DNA of 64,000 nt from Enhygromyxa salina (GTDB lineage Bacteria > Myxococcota_A > Polyangia > Nannocystales > Nannocystaceae). Location: positions 43,033 through 107,032 of the forward strand of contig NZ_PVNL01000121.1 of NCBI RefSeq assembly GCF_002994635.1, written 5' to 3'. The position numbers and the translations under genes were made by a program. Positions 43,177-51,022 of this stretch are shown piece after piece. Under the pieces are notes generated by a model that was not told where the DNA came from, searched no databases, and saw only the letters and a list, made by a program, of their open reading frames with translations. How positions within the stretch are numbered: the stretch's first letter is position 1; the number at the start of each line of letters is the position of its first letter.

Positions 43177-43822
43177 GCGCGAGAGTGCCCCCGAAGGCGC
43201 TGAGCCGCTCCCTTCTCTCACTGACGACGAGAAGGCGCTTCTCGAGGCCGAGAATGGTATCCGGCAGTACGACCGGATGGTGGCGCTGGTTGAAGGGGCC
43301 CTTGCTGCCGCACGCTTTCGCCTACGCGTATCGGCTTTGATCGAGCTCAACCGCCTCGCTGTCGAGGGACTCGAGGTTGACCCTGGGAGTCTGCGGAGCG
43401 TCCCGATACGGATCTCCAACACCGATCACCAGCCTCCGCCAGCATCGGATGTGCCCGGTCTGCTCGAGGAAATGTGTGACTACGTGAACGACAGCTGGGA
43501 GAGCCGGACAGCGCTCCATTTGTCGGCCTACGTCATGTGGAGGCTCAACTGGATTCATCCTTGGAAGGATGGCAATGGCCGGACCTCTCGGGTTGTTTCT
43601 TACCTCGTGCTGTGTGCAAAAACGGGCTTTGTGCTGCCCGGTACAACGACGATCCCGGAAATGATCGCTGGGAACAAACACCCCTATTACGCTGCGCTCG
43701 ACGCTGCCGACGAGGCGTGGCAGACGCAGCAGCTCGACGTCTCGGAGATGGAGAGTCTGTTGGCCGACCTCCTCGCCAAGCAGCTCGTCGGTATTTACGC
43801 GGCGGCGGGGGGCCCGACGTAG
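43169..43822 (+). CDS. Fic domain protein (predicted AMP or other NMP transferase)
   Basis: 217 residues. The Fic motif is WIHPWKDGNGRTSRVV (His near residue 129), which matches HPFx(D/E)GNGRxxR with Trp for Phe. The upstream flap and helix are typical of the Fic/DOC branch (DVPGLLEEMCDYVNDSW), and LPGTTTIPEMIAGNKHPYYAALDAAD follows. Fic enzymes transfer AMP or a related group to target proteins, usually kept off by a small partner. GTG 43169 is used because the frame upstream of it is a shadow of the partner gene. It ends 15 bases before the convergent gene. Confidence 0.9.
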   Translation: MTERESAPEGAEPLPSLTDDEKALLEAENGIRQYDRMVALVEGALAAARFRLRVSALIELNRLAVEGLEVDPGSLRSVPIRISNTDHQPPPASDVPGLLEEMCDYVNDSWESRTALHLSAYVMWRLNWIHPWKDGNGRTSRVVSYLVLCAKTGFVLPGTTTIPEMIAGNKHPYYAALDAADEAWQTQQLDVSEMESLLADLLAKQLVGIYAAAGGPT

Positions 43823-43837
43823 GGCCGCAGGCATCCA

Positions 43838-44305
43838 TCAGCGCCGACGGCGAAACGGGCCAGGATCCACAGTGCGCTGGTGTGGCATCAGCGGCTCGAT
43901 CGCCAGCCCGATCAGCCGTTGCATGCCGCCTCGGTGGGCTCGACGCTGCTCCAGCGCCGCCATTGCAGCCCACAGCGTCCCGAACCCGAGGGTGCTCACG
44001 AGATCCGCTACGACGAACCCGAACACAGAGGGCCAGTTGTGGCGGGTGATTCCGGCGCGGACATGGGCGCCGCCATCACGCAGCGGTCGCGCCTCGATCT
44101 CGAGCCCGACGCCGCCTTGCAGGATGTTCGCGCTCGGGCCTGGCTCCGATCCAAAATAATAGTCGAACGAGTGCTTGCGGTGGATGCTGAGCGCTCGGCC
44201 GCGCCGCTCGATCGCCCAGCCGCGCGCATTGGCGAAGCTCGTCGCGACGAGCTCGATCGCCGCATCGGGATCGAGATCGACGTGAATGCTTCCCCGTGGG
44301 GCCAT
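43838..44305 (-). CDS. Hypothetical membrane-associated protein
   Basis: 155 residues. An N-terminal domain (IHVDLDPDAAIELVATSFANA, RRGRALSIHRKHSFDYYFG) is followed by a hydrophobic segment near 95-115 (VFGFVVADLVSTLGFGTLWAAMAAL) and a basic Pro/Arg tail. I do not recognise it. It lies between the Fic gene (convergent) and the ECF sigma gene (codirectional, 83 bases downstream of this gene). Confidence 0.6.
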   Translation of the reverse strand: MAPRGSIHVDLDPDAAIELVATSFANARGWAIERRGRALSIHRKHSFDYYFGSEPGPSANILQGGVGLEIEARPLRDGGAHVRAGITRHNWPSVFGFVVADLVSTLGFGTLWAAMAALEQRRAHRGGMQRLIGLAIEPLMPHQRTVDPGPFRRRR

Positions 44306-44388
44306 CGTGGCTCAGCCTAGGTAATCCTGCGATTCACCGCCAAAGCACCGACTTCTCGACCTCGTGCAGACGGGCTCGCCAACTCGAT

Positions 44389-44895
44389 TCAACCGTCGAC
44401 ATCGAGCAATGGACGCAGCAACGCCAGTCCGCGAGACAGGCGCGAGCGGACGGTGTTGCCGTTCAATTGCAGGGTCAGGGCGATCTCACCGTTCTTGCGA
44501 CCGTCGAGGGCCAGCAACACGACGTCTCTGTAGGCCTCCGGCAGCAACGCGGCGGCTCGCTCGGCGTGCGCCTTTTGATCAGCTCGGGTCGTGAGGCGGT
44601 CCAGGAGGCTGTCGAGTTCCACGAACACCGCCGGCAGCGCGTTGAAGTCGGCGGGCTCCGTAATTGGTCGCCGGCCGGCCTTGCGCCGGTGATCCGCGAG
44701 GACAATGTACGCGACCGAGAACAAGAAGTGCCGCAAGGAGCTCAGGTGCTTGAAGTTTCGCCCCGCGCCGAGCCACGTCGTGGACGCGAGATCCTCGGCG
44801 TCCTGAGTCTGCTTGACTCGCGCATAGAAGAATTTGAGCAGCTCGGTGTTGAGGCGCTGGACGGTCGCTGTGCTCGCGGATATCTGCCAGGACAT
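44389..44895 (-). CDS. ECF-type sigma factor paired with a kinase
   Basis: 168 residues. Region 2 is seen in LLKFFYARVKQTQDAEDLASTTW and LRHFLFSVAYIVLADHRRK; region 4 in LPEAYRDVVLLALDGRKNGEIAL and NGNTVRSRLSRGLALLR. ATG 44895 (MSWQIS) is chosen; the frame upstream to 45105 is a shadow of the kinase. Its gene is divergent from a Ser/Thr kinase, an arrangement common in Planctomycetes and Myxobacteria where the kinase is thought to control the sigma factor. Confidence 0.85.
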   Translation of the reverse strand: MSWQISASTATVQRLNTELLKFFYARVKQTQDAEDLASTTWLGAGRNFKHLSSLRHFLFSVAYIVLADHRRKAGRRPITEPADFNALPAVFVELDSLLDRLTTRADQKAHAERAAALLPEAYRDVVLLALDGRKNGEIALTLQLNGNTVRSRLSRGLALLRPLLDVDG

Positions 44896-45004
44896 CGGCG
44901 GCAGGTTATCACTTGCTACCCGCCCGGATCCGCGCGGCCAGAGATTCGGTCCGACTGACCCAAAGGCCAGGTCAGCGGACCGCGAGACCCGGTAGTCTTC
45001 GCCG

Positions 45005-46474
45005 ATGGCGGTGCCCCCCACGCCAGGTTCGCTGCTGGCGAGCAGCCGACGGCTCGCGGCTTGGGGCGCGCGGATCGACAGCGACGCGCGCTCGCCTGTC
45101 GACAAGCTGGCCGAGCTGATCGCGTCGCGCTTCGACGTGACGCTCGCGGTCAGCCTCGAGGAGCTGGGCGCGCTCGCGGCCGAGCACCGCTATGTGATCG
45201 TGGAGTGCTTGGGCGCCACTCGGCACTCGGCCGTGTACGCGGCCGTCGATGCCCTGCTGGCTCGCTACGTTGCGATCAAGATCCATCGCGCGGATGGTGA
45301 CGACGCCGACGAGCTCGTGCTCGCGGAGGCTCGGGCGGCGTCGCAGCTGAACCATCCCAACGTCGTCCGGATCTACGACGTCGGGGAGCACGACGGCTGG
45401 CTGTTCTCCGTCTCCGAGCTGTGCGACGAGGACCTGAGCGCGTGGTGTCAGCGGCATGGGTGGCTCGAGATCCTCGCGCGGATCATCGAAGCCGGCGAAG
45501 GGCTCGCGCGGCTGCACGCGGCGGGGGTCATTCATGGCGACGTCAAGCCGGCGAACATTCTGATTCTGAACGGCGTGGCCAGGCTCGCGGACTTTGGCAT
45601 GGCGTCGGTCCCCGGTCATTCGACGCGGATCGTGGGCACGCCGGGGTTCATCGCGCCGGAGGTGGCGGCGGGGCTGCGCACCCGGAGTGGGGACGTGTTC
45701 GCGCTCGCGGCCACGGCCTGGGCGTGTCTGTTCGCGGAGCTGCCGTATGGGCCGCTGCCGTCGACGGGCGAGCTCGCGGAGGTGATCGAGCTGACGGTGA
45801 ACCGTGCGCGTAGCCGGGCGTTCGCGCAGCCGCGACGCCAGCACCCGACGATGCCACAGCTGGTCGTAGATGAGCTCGAGTGTGGTCTACGCTGGGACCC
45901 GGGGCATCGCCCGAGCTTGGAGCTGTGGCTGGGGCGGCTCGAGGTGCTGCATGCGTGGGGGACACGGCGGGCGAGGTTGCGTGCGCGGATGCCCTGGGCG
46001 CGGGGGTGGTCGAGTCGGCGGGCGCTCGCGTTTGTGGGGGCGCTGTTTGTCACGTTTGGGGGCGTGACGGCGTATCTCGCCGCGCGGGCTGAGCCTGCCC
46101 GCACGGGTGGTGGTGCTTCGCTGGGGTTTGAGGATTTGCTCGGTGAGCTGGCGTCGAGCAACCCGCGACTGCGAGCGGAGGTCGCCGCGCGTGTGGGCGA
46201 TGGTGCGGCCGCGGTTGATGCGTTGGGCGACGCGTGGGAGCAGTTTGAGACGCTGTCCTCACGCGATCAGGTCAGGCTGGCGAACTCAGCGAGCGAGATC
46301 GCCAGGCGGCTCGAGCTGGCGGAGCAGCTCGAGCACGCGCAGTTGGCTTGGAGCGTTGCGATCTTGCTTCATGGACGAGTCGGCCAGTTAGGCGAGCGAG
46401 ACGACGCGCTCAGGAGCTTTCAGGAAGTAAGTGATGTCATTCCTATCACGCCTGCTCTGAGGCAAAACAGGTGA
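45005..46474 (+). CDS. Ser/Thr protein kinase, transmembrane, atypical loop
   Basis: 489 residues. The kinase domain spans about 60-320. The ATP Lys is in YVAIKIH (about residue 90), the catalytic loop is VIHGDVKPANIL (HGD instead of HRD, about 178), and the metal site is LADFGMAS. The Gly-rich loop (CLGATRHSAVYAA) is unusual. A transmembrane helix follows near 345-362 (RALAFVGALFVTFGGVTAYLA), then a helical extracytoplasmic part (ELASSNPRLRAEVAARV). The lack of the HRD Arg suggests regulation that does not need activation-loop phosphorylation. It is divergent from the ECF sigma gene by 109 bases; its last 29 bases overlap the convergent gene. Confidence 0.9.
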   Translation: MAVPPTPGSLLASSRRLAAWGARIDSDARSPVDKLAELIASRFDVTLAVSLEELGALAAEHRYVIVECLGATRHSAVYAAVDALLARYVAIKIHRADGDDADELVLAEARAASQLNHPNVVRIYDVGEHDGWLFSVSELCDEDLSAWCQRHGWLEILARIIEAGEGLARLHAAGVIHGDVKPANILILNGVARLADFGMASVPGHSTRIVGTPGFIAPEVAAGLRTRSGDVFALAATAWACLFAELPYGPLPSTGELAEVIELTVNRARSRAFAQPRRQHPTMPQLVVDELECGLRWDPGHRPSLELWLGRLEVLHAWGTRRARLRARMPWARGWSSRRALAFVGALFVTFGGVTAYLAARAEPARTGGGASLGFEDLLGELASSNPRLRAEVAARVGDGAAAVDALGDAWEQFETLSSRDQVRLANSASEIARRLELAEQLEHAQLAWSVAILLHGRVGQLGERDDALRSFQEVSDVIPITPALRQNR

Positions 46475-46940
46475 CGGTGCCATCATCGTTCGACACGCCA
46501 TCGTAGCAATACCAGATCGTACCGGCGCAACTGAAGCCATTGACGCAGACCTGCTCGCCGCCTTGGTTGACGTAGCAGCACATCGGGAATTCTAGCGTCC
46601 CATCCGGTGGCGGGCCCTTCTCGCACATGCCTGCCTGGCTGCAGGCGTCGTCGAGCGGGAGATAGGCGTTCACTTGGCCCGTGGTCGGGTCGACGACCTC
46701 GCCGTGTTCGAGGTAGTACGGCCACGCGTCCGCAGGACAGGGGGCAGTGCCCCTGATCGTGAGCTCGCCGCTGCGTGACAGGCAGACGCTCGCGTCCAGC
46801 CGGGGCACCTGGGTCCCCGTGGGTGTGCAGTGAGTCGGCGCGGACATGCACAGGTTGCGATGTGTGCTTGCGCTGGCGCTCGACGGTAGCGAGGCGACGC
46901 TGGCGACGAGCAACATGAGGGTGAGGTGGTTACGTTGCAT
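46446..46940 (-). CDS. Secreted cysteine-rich protein, hypothetical
   Basis: 164 residues. ATG 46940 opens a signal peptide (HLTLMLLVASVASLPSSASA, with a likely cleavage after ASA). The mature part has many Cys (NLCMSAPTHC, VCLSR, PCPAD, DDACSQAGMC, MCCYVNQ, VCVNGFSC, WYCYDG, TCF), so it should be disulfide-bonded outside the cytoplasm. The family is unknown. Its stop overlaps the kinase gene 3' end by 29 bases. Confidence 0.72.
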   Translation of the reverse strand: MQRNHLTLMLLVASVASLPSSASASTHRNLCMSAPTHCTPTGTQVPRLDASVCLSRSGELTIRGTAPCPADAWPYYLEHGEVVDPTTGQVNAYLPLDDACSQAGMCEKGPPPDGTLEFPMCCYVNQGGEQVCVNGFSCAGTIWYCYDGVSNDDGTVTCFASEQA

Positions 46941-47027
46941 GATCGGCAGCCTACCCAACTGATGTGTATGCGTTGTGAATGTGTGCTCACTCGAGGTTGG
47001 TTCGCGACGGTTGACGCGTGTTCGCCT

Positions 47028-47383
47028 TGATCCGGGCGCACCGGACTGGGAGTCTCTAGTTTGATCGTTGGATCACTCCCATTTGATCGTTACAGCACTC
47101 CGAGCATGATCCGGGCGCACCGGACTGGGAGTCTCTAGTTTGATCGTTGGATCACTCCCATTTGATCGTTACAGCACTCCGAGGGATAGAAGCCCGACGC
47201 GAGCGAGCCCACCTGATCCGGGCGCACCGGACTGATCCGGGCGCACCGGACTTGATCCGGGCGCACCGGACTTGATCCGGGCGCACCTGGCGCACCGGAC
47301 TGGGAGTCTCTAGTTTGATCGTTGGATCACTCCCACTTGATCGTTGCAGCACTCCGAGGGATAGAAGCCCGACGCGAGCGAGC
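47028..47383. repeat. REP-like repeat array upstream of a RAYT-like gene
   Basis: Three long units of 77-86 bases (47028-47104, 47107-47183, 47273-47358) start TGATCCGGGCGCACCGGAC and end CAGCACTCCGAG. Two of them are followed by the same 25-base tail. Between the second and third units the 19-20 base head is repeated in tandem (47214, 47233, 47253, 47273). Each head forms a TCCGG-GCGCA-CCGGA hairpin; the body has nested GGGAGT/ACTCCC and TGATC/GATCA arms with a bulge. These are features of REP/BIME palindromes. Confidence 0.85.
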
Positions 47384-47464
47384 GCACCGGAGAGCCCGAC
47401 GGCCCCGCCCGACAAACTTGTCAAAATTCTGCAACACCCCCGTCTGCGGGCCGAGAACATCTGC

Positions 47465-48451
47465 GTGGCCACCCCCGCGCAGAAACAAGCAAGCGCCGCC
47501 CGTCGGGCGAAGAACCGAGCCCGGGGAGAGTCCCGCGACTACCCGCGCGTCCGTGCTCGGCCGTTCTACCGTGGCGCCCGCTACAAGATCACCAGGCGCT
47601 GCATCGGTCGACTGATGCTGTTCGCGTCGGGACGTGATGCCAAGCAGGTCGTCAACTTCATCGGCTACTGCCTCGCCCACGCCGCCGCGCGCTACGGAAT
47701 CCAGATCCACTCGAGCCTGTGGATGTCCAACCATCACCACACCGACCTCACTGATCCCGAAGCCAATCTCGTACCCTTCAAGCAACTTCTGCACAGCCTC
47801 ATCGCCAGGGGCCGCAACCGGCAGTTGGGCCGAGACGACACCGTTTGGAGCGGCCAGGGTCCCTGCGATACGCAGCGGCCGACCGACGACGAGTCGCTGA
47901 TGGACATGGTCTACACGCTGACCAATCCGGTGAAGGATGGGCTTGTTAGGTGGTCGAGGGTGTGGCCCGGGTTCACGACGATCGGTTGGCGTTACGGCGA
48001 GACCCGGACCTTCAAGCGACCGGCGTTCTTCGACGAAGACGGTGATATGCCCGAGGAGGTCTCGCTGACGCTGGTCCGGCCGGGAATTTTCTCGCAGCTC
48101 GATGACGACGAACTGTACGACAAATTGATGGACGCGGTGCGCGAGCGCGAGCTCGAGATTCAGCGGAGCATGCGCCGCCACAGCCGGCGGTTCATGGGGC
48201 TGCCCAAGCTAGCGAAACAGCACTGGAGTCGTGCGGCGAAGAGCTTCGAGGAGCGGTTCAAGATCAAGCCCAAGCATGCGGCCTCGAGTGAGGGCCAGCT
48301 GTTGAGAGAGTTGGCGCGGAACCGCGAGTGGGAACGGGAGTACGCGGCGGCGCGGGAGTTGCTGCTGGCGGGTAAACCGGCCGTGTTTCCTGCGGGGACG
48401 TATTGGATGCGTCGCTTTGTCGGCGTTGAAGTGGCCGCGCAGGCGCCGTAG
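47465..48451 (+). CDS. REP-associated tyrosine transposase-like (RAYT, Y1 family)
   Basis: 328 residues from GTG 47465. The HUH-type site is visible in SSLWMSNHHHTDLTDP (about residue 85), and a possible catalytic Tyr is in MDMVYTLTNPVKDGLV (about 160). The N-terminus is basic (AARRAKNRARGESRDYPRVR), and FYRGARYKITRRCIGRLMLF starts the fold. RAYTs are single-copy or low-copy domesticated transposases that act on REP palindromes; the array at 47028 is just upstream. The frame extends to 47315 through the repeats, but that part is not protein-like. The C-terminal 100 residues (RRFMGLPKLAKQHWSRAAK) are longer than in E. coli RAYT. Confidence 0.85.
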   Translation: MATPAQKQASAARRAKNRARGESRDYPRVRARPFYRGARYKITRRCIGRLMLFASGRDAKQVVNFIGYCLAHAAARYGIQIHSSLWMSNHHHTDLTDPEANLVPFKQLLHSLIARGRNRQLGRDDTVWSGQGPCDTQRPTDDESLMDMVYTLTNPVKDGLVRWSRVWPGFTTIGWRYGETRTFKRPAFFDEDGDMPEEVSLTLVRPGIFSQLDDDELYDKLMDAVRERELEIQRSMRRHSRRFMGLPKLAKQHWSRAAKSFEERFKIKPKHAASSEGQLLRELARNREWEREYAAARELLLAGKPAVFPAGTYWMRRFVGVEVAAQAP

Positions 48452-48824
48452 TGAGCGGGAAATGGGGTAGTGGCGGGGTCGCGCGAGCCATCCTGCCGTC
48501 GTGTATTGGTTCGGCGGCGATGGATGATGGGTCGAAAGGTAAATCGTGGCGAATGTTGGGGTTCTGTGAGTAGATTTAGTGCCGACGGGGGGAGAGAGTG
48601 GACAATTCAGAGGTGCGGAGGACTAACCGGAGCGCCGATGCGCCCGGCGATCACAGAAGACTCCCCGTCCGGATCGCCCCCTATAGCCCGTCCGCTTCCC
48701 CCTATGTTATGGTGGTGCGGCCTTGGCCCGCATCCCGCCGTTATCGTTGGGCTTCTTCGTGCCGCGCGGTCCCGTTGGGATCCGGGTAGGGAGGCTGCTG
48801 CAGCAGAGTCGACGAGGCGAGCGC
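48452..48824. other. Intergenic region, no gene supported
   Basis: 373 bases between the RAYT-like gene and the M23 peptidase gene stop. Open frames are short and without family pattern. No repeat of the 47028 type is seen here. Confidence 0.5.
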
Positions 48825-49637
48825 TCAGGACGAGCGCTCGAACACCGACGTCTCACCATCGATGTCAACCACGATCACCTGCGTCGGCGTAAAGCTCGGC
48901 GCGTCGATCTCCAGCTCGAGCCTGAACCGACCGTCATCGCCGTCGTCGACCCCAATCGTCAGCCCTGACTGGCTCCGATAGTCCCGAGCCGGGTTTCCCT
49001 TCCCCACCACCTCCGCGTAGTCGAGCGTCCGCGACTCGCCCTCCCCCTCCACCGTAATCGTCTGGATTGTCATCACCTGAATCGGCACCACCAGCGCGAC
49101 CGCGGCGTCCCCAAACTCGACCTCGAGCGGAGGCATCTCCGCGTGCGGCAGCAGCTCGAGCACGTTGCGGGCCAGCGACTCGTCGGCCCCGTTCCCTTGA
49201 ACGCCAACCATATAGTTGAGGTGCAGGTGCGGCGAGCTCGACCCGGCGCTACCGCTGCGACCCAAGGTCGCGCCGGCTTCCACAAATTGACCAGCCTTGA
49301 CCGAAGTCTTGCTCATGTGCAGATACGCTGACTTCTCGCCGCCGCCGTGGTCGATCAGCACCCAGTTCCCAGGGCCAGTCGTGCCATCCCACTCGACGAC
49401 CTTCTCGATCTCACCGGCCTTGATCGCGCGGATCTTGGTCCCCTCAGGCACGGGGAAGTCGGTGCCCGCGTGGAAGTCATACTTGCCGCTCTGGTCGCGG
49501 GGCCCGAACGGGGCGCCGATCCTGTCGGCGTCGAGCCTGGCCTTGCCAGAGATCGGCCAGACGATGTCTCCGCCAGCGCCGCCGCACGTGGTCGAGCCGA
49601 GCGCGAGGGTGAGGGTCGTGAGTCGAGCCAAGCGCAT
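48825..49637 (-). CDS. M23-family metallopeptidase, lipoprotein
   Basis: 270 residues. The signal core LTTLTLALGSTTC gives a lipobox. The peptidase domain has the zinc ligands in DFHAGTDFPVP (His and Asp near residues 54-58) and SSSPHLHLNY (HxH near 138). M23 enzymes cut peptidoglycan crosslinks; many act in cell-wall remodelling or predation. The C-terminal 110 residues (EVEFGDAAVALVVPIQ, FRLELEIDAP) form a beta-rich domain of unknown role. ATG 49637 gives a normal lipoprotein signal. It is divergent from the hydrolase gene by 57 bases. Confidence 0.9.
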   Translation of the reverse strand: MRLARLTTLTLALGSTTCGGAGGDIVWPISGKARLDADRIGAPFGPRDQSGKYDFHAGTDFPVPEGTKIRAIKAGEIEKVVEWDGTTGPGNWVLIDHGGGEKSAYLHMSKTSVKAGQFVEAGATLGRSGSAGSSSPHLHLNYMVGVQGNGADESLARNVLELLPHAEMPPLEVEFGDAAVALVVPIQVMTIQTITVEGEGESRTLDYAEVVGKGNPARDYRSQSGLTIGVDDGDDGRFRLELEIDAPSFTPTQVIVVDIDGETSVFERSS

Positions 49638-49694
49638 GCGCGGAGGGTAGGGGATCCGGGTTTGAGCTGGAAGGGCGCGCGGCGCTCGGGCACA

Positions 49695-50939
49695 ATGGCT
49701 GCGATGCTCTCGCCCACGCACGCAGGCCGCTCGCTCGCGCTCGTGTTCGCGCTGAGCGGATGCGCGCCCGGCAACGCGGCCGAGCCGAGCGGTGAGGGTA
49801 CCGCGGTCGGCCCCGCGGTTGTCTCGCCAACGGACGCCGCAGAACCGCCCGCAACGGTCGAGACCGCACCCGCGCCGCCACAACCCCAGCCTGAGGTCGT
49901 GGCCCCCGTGATCGCCGACTCCACCATCGAGACGGGGTTCACGGTCGATCCAGCCGCGCAGCCGGGCCTGGTCGAGTTTGCGAGCGAGCTCGCGCAGGTG
50001 GGCACGCTGTGGATCGGCAAGCTCGAGGGCAACGGCGGCCGCGACGTGTTGATCTACATCCCGCCCGACGCCGACAACGCCCAGCCCTTCGAGCTGGTGT
50101 TTCATTTTCATGGCACCTACAGCGAGCACGTCGAGCGGCAGCGCGAGGGCCTGAAGAAGAACCAGTGGGTCGGCTGGGAGCGGCTCGAGCAGACCCTGGG
50201 CGCGATCACGGAATTACAGGCGACCCGGCCTCACCACAATGTCGCGCTGATCTATCCGTTCAGCGCGGGCAAGCGGCTCGAGCCGGGTCACCGCGGGTGG
50301 AGCAACGTCGCCTATGATCGCATGTGGATGGACCCGGCCGCGCCGCCGGACTACCGCGACGACTTCGCCACGCTCCACGCCGAGGTGGTCGCGCTGCTGA
50401 CGAACGAGCTGGGCGTCCACCCGAGCAAGCTGCCCGACGCCGTGATCGCGGAGGGCCACAGCGCCGGCGGGATCGCGCTGCTCAACATTGCCCGCGAGGG
50501 CTCGGCGCACGTGCGCGAGTTCCTGTTCTTGGACGCCAGCTTTCAGAGCTGGGCCGACGGTTGCTACGCCGCGGTCAAGGACACGGGCGCCGCGGCCAAG
50601 CTGACGTTGGTGGTGACCGACAAGGGCATCGCCGATCCGTTCACGGGCCGCGATCCCTGGTGCGTGACCATGAAGGCCGACGCCTCGCTGTGGGCCGAGA
50701 AAAAGTCGTGGTGCGCGACGCGAGCCAGCGAGACGGTCCCCGGCAGCAGCTGGACCTGCGCGGAGCTCGAGCTGGTGGCCGAGGAGTGGCGGGATGATTA
50801 TCGAGACTGGTGTGCCGCCTACGAAGGTGGGATGCAGGGGCTGGATCAAGTCACGCTGGTACCCACGAAGGTCTATCACAAGGACCAGCCCCGGCACTTT
50901 GCGGGCGGGCTCGAGCTGCCTGAAGATCGCCTGCCCTGA
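49695..50939 (+). CDS. Lipoprotein alpha/beta hydrolase
   Basis: 414 residues. The signal core SLALVFALSGC is followed by a Pro/Ala-rich linker (about 25-75). The hydrolase has ELVFHFHGTYSEH (oxyanion and HG motif), the nucleophile elbow AEGHSAGGIALL (Ser near 256), and Asp/His candidates toward the end (DQPRHFAG). The N-terminal linker looks like a surface tether. Substrate unknown. A start at 49704 is possible. The next gene is an alpha-2-macroglobulin. Confidence 0.78.
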   Translation: MAAMLSPTHAGRSLALVFALSGCAPGNAAEPSGEGTAVGPAVVSPTDAAEPPATVETAPAPPQPQPEVVAPVIADSTIETGFTVDPAAQPGLVEFASELAQVGTLWIGKLEGNGGRDVLIYIPPDADNAQPFELVFHFHGTYSEHVERQREGLKKNQWVGWERLEQTLGAITELQATRPHHNVALIYPFSAGKRLEPGHRGWSNVAYDRMWMDPAAPPDYRDDFATLHAEVVALLTNELGVHPSKLPDAVIAEGHSAGGIALLNIAREGSAHVREFLFLDASFQSWADGCYAAVKDTGAAAKLTLVVTDKGIADPFTGRDPWCVTMKADASLWAEKKSWCATRASETVPGSSWTCAELELVAEEWRDDYRDWCAAYEGGMQGLDQVTLVPTKVYHKDQPRHFAGGLELPEDRLP

Positions 50940-51022
50940 CCGCGCGACGCCGCTACTGGCTAATGCTCCAGTATGTCGGCTGGCTTGAAACTGGCCGTGC
51001 CTCCGATGTGGGCCGCGCTATC

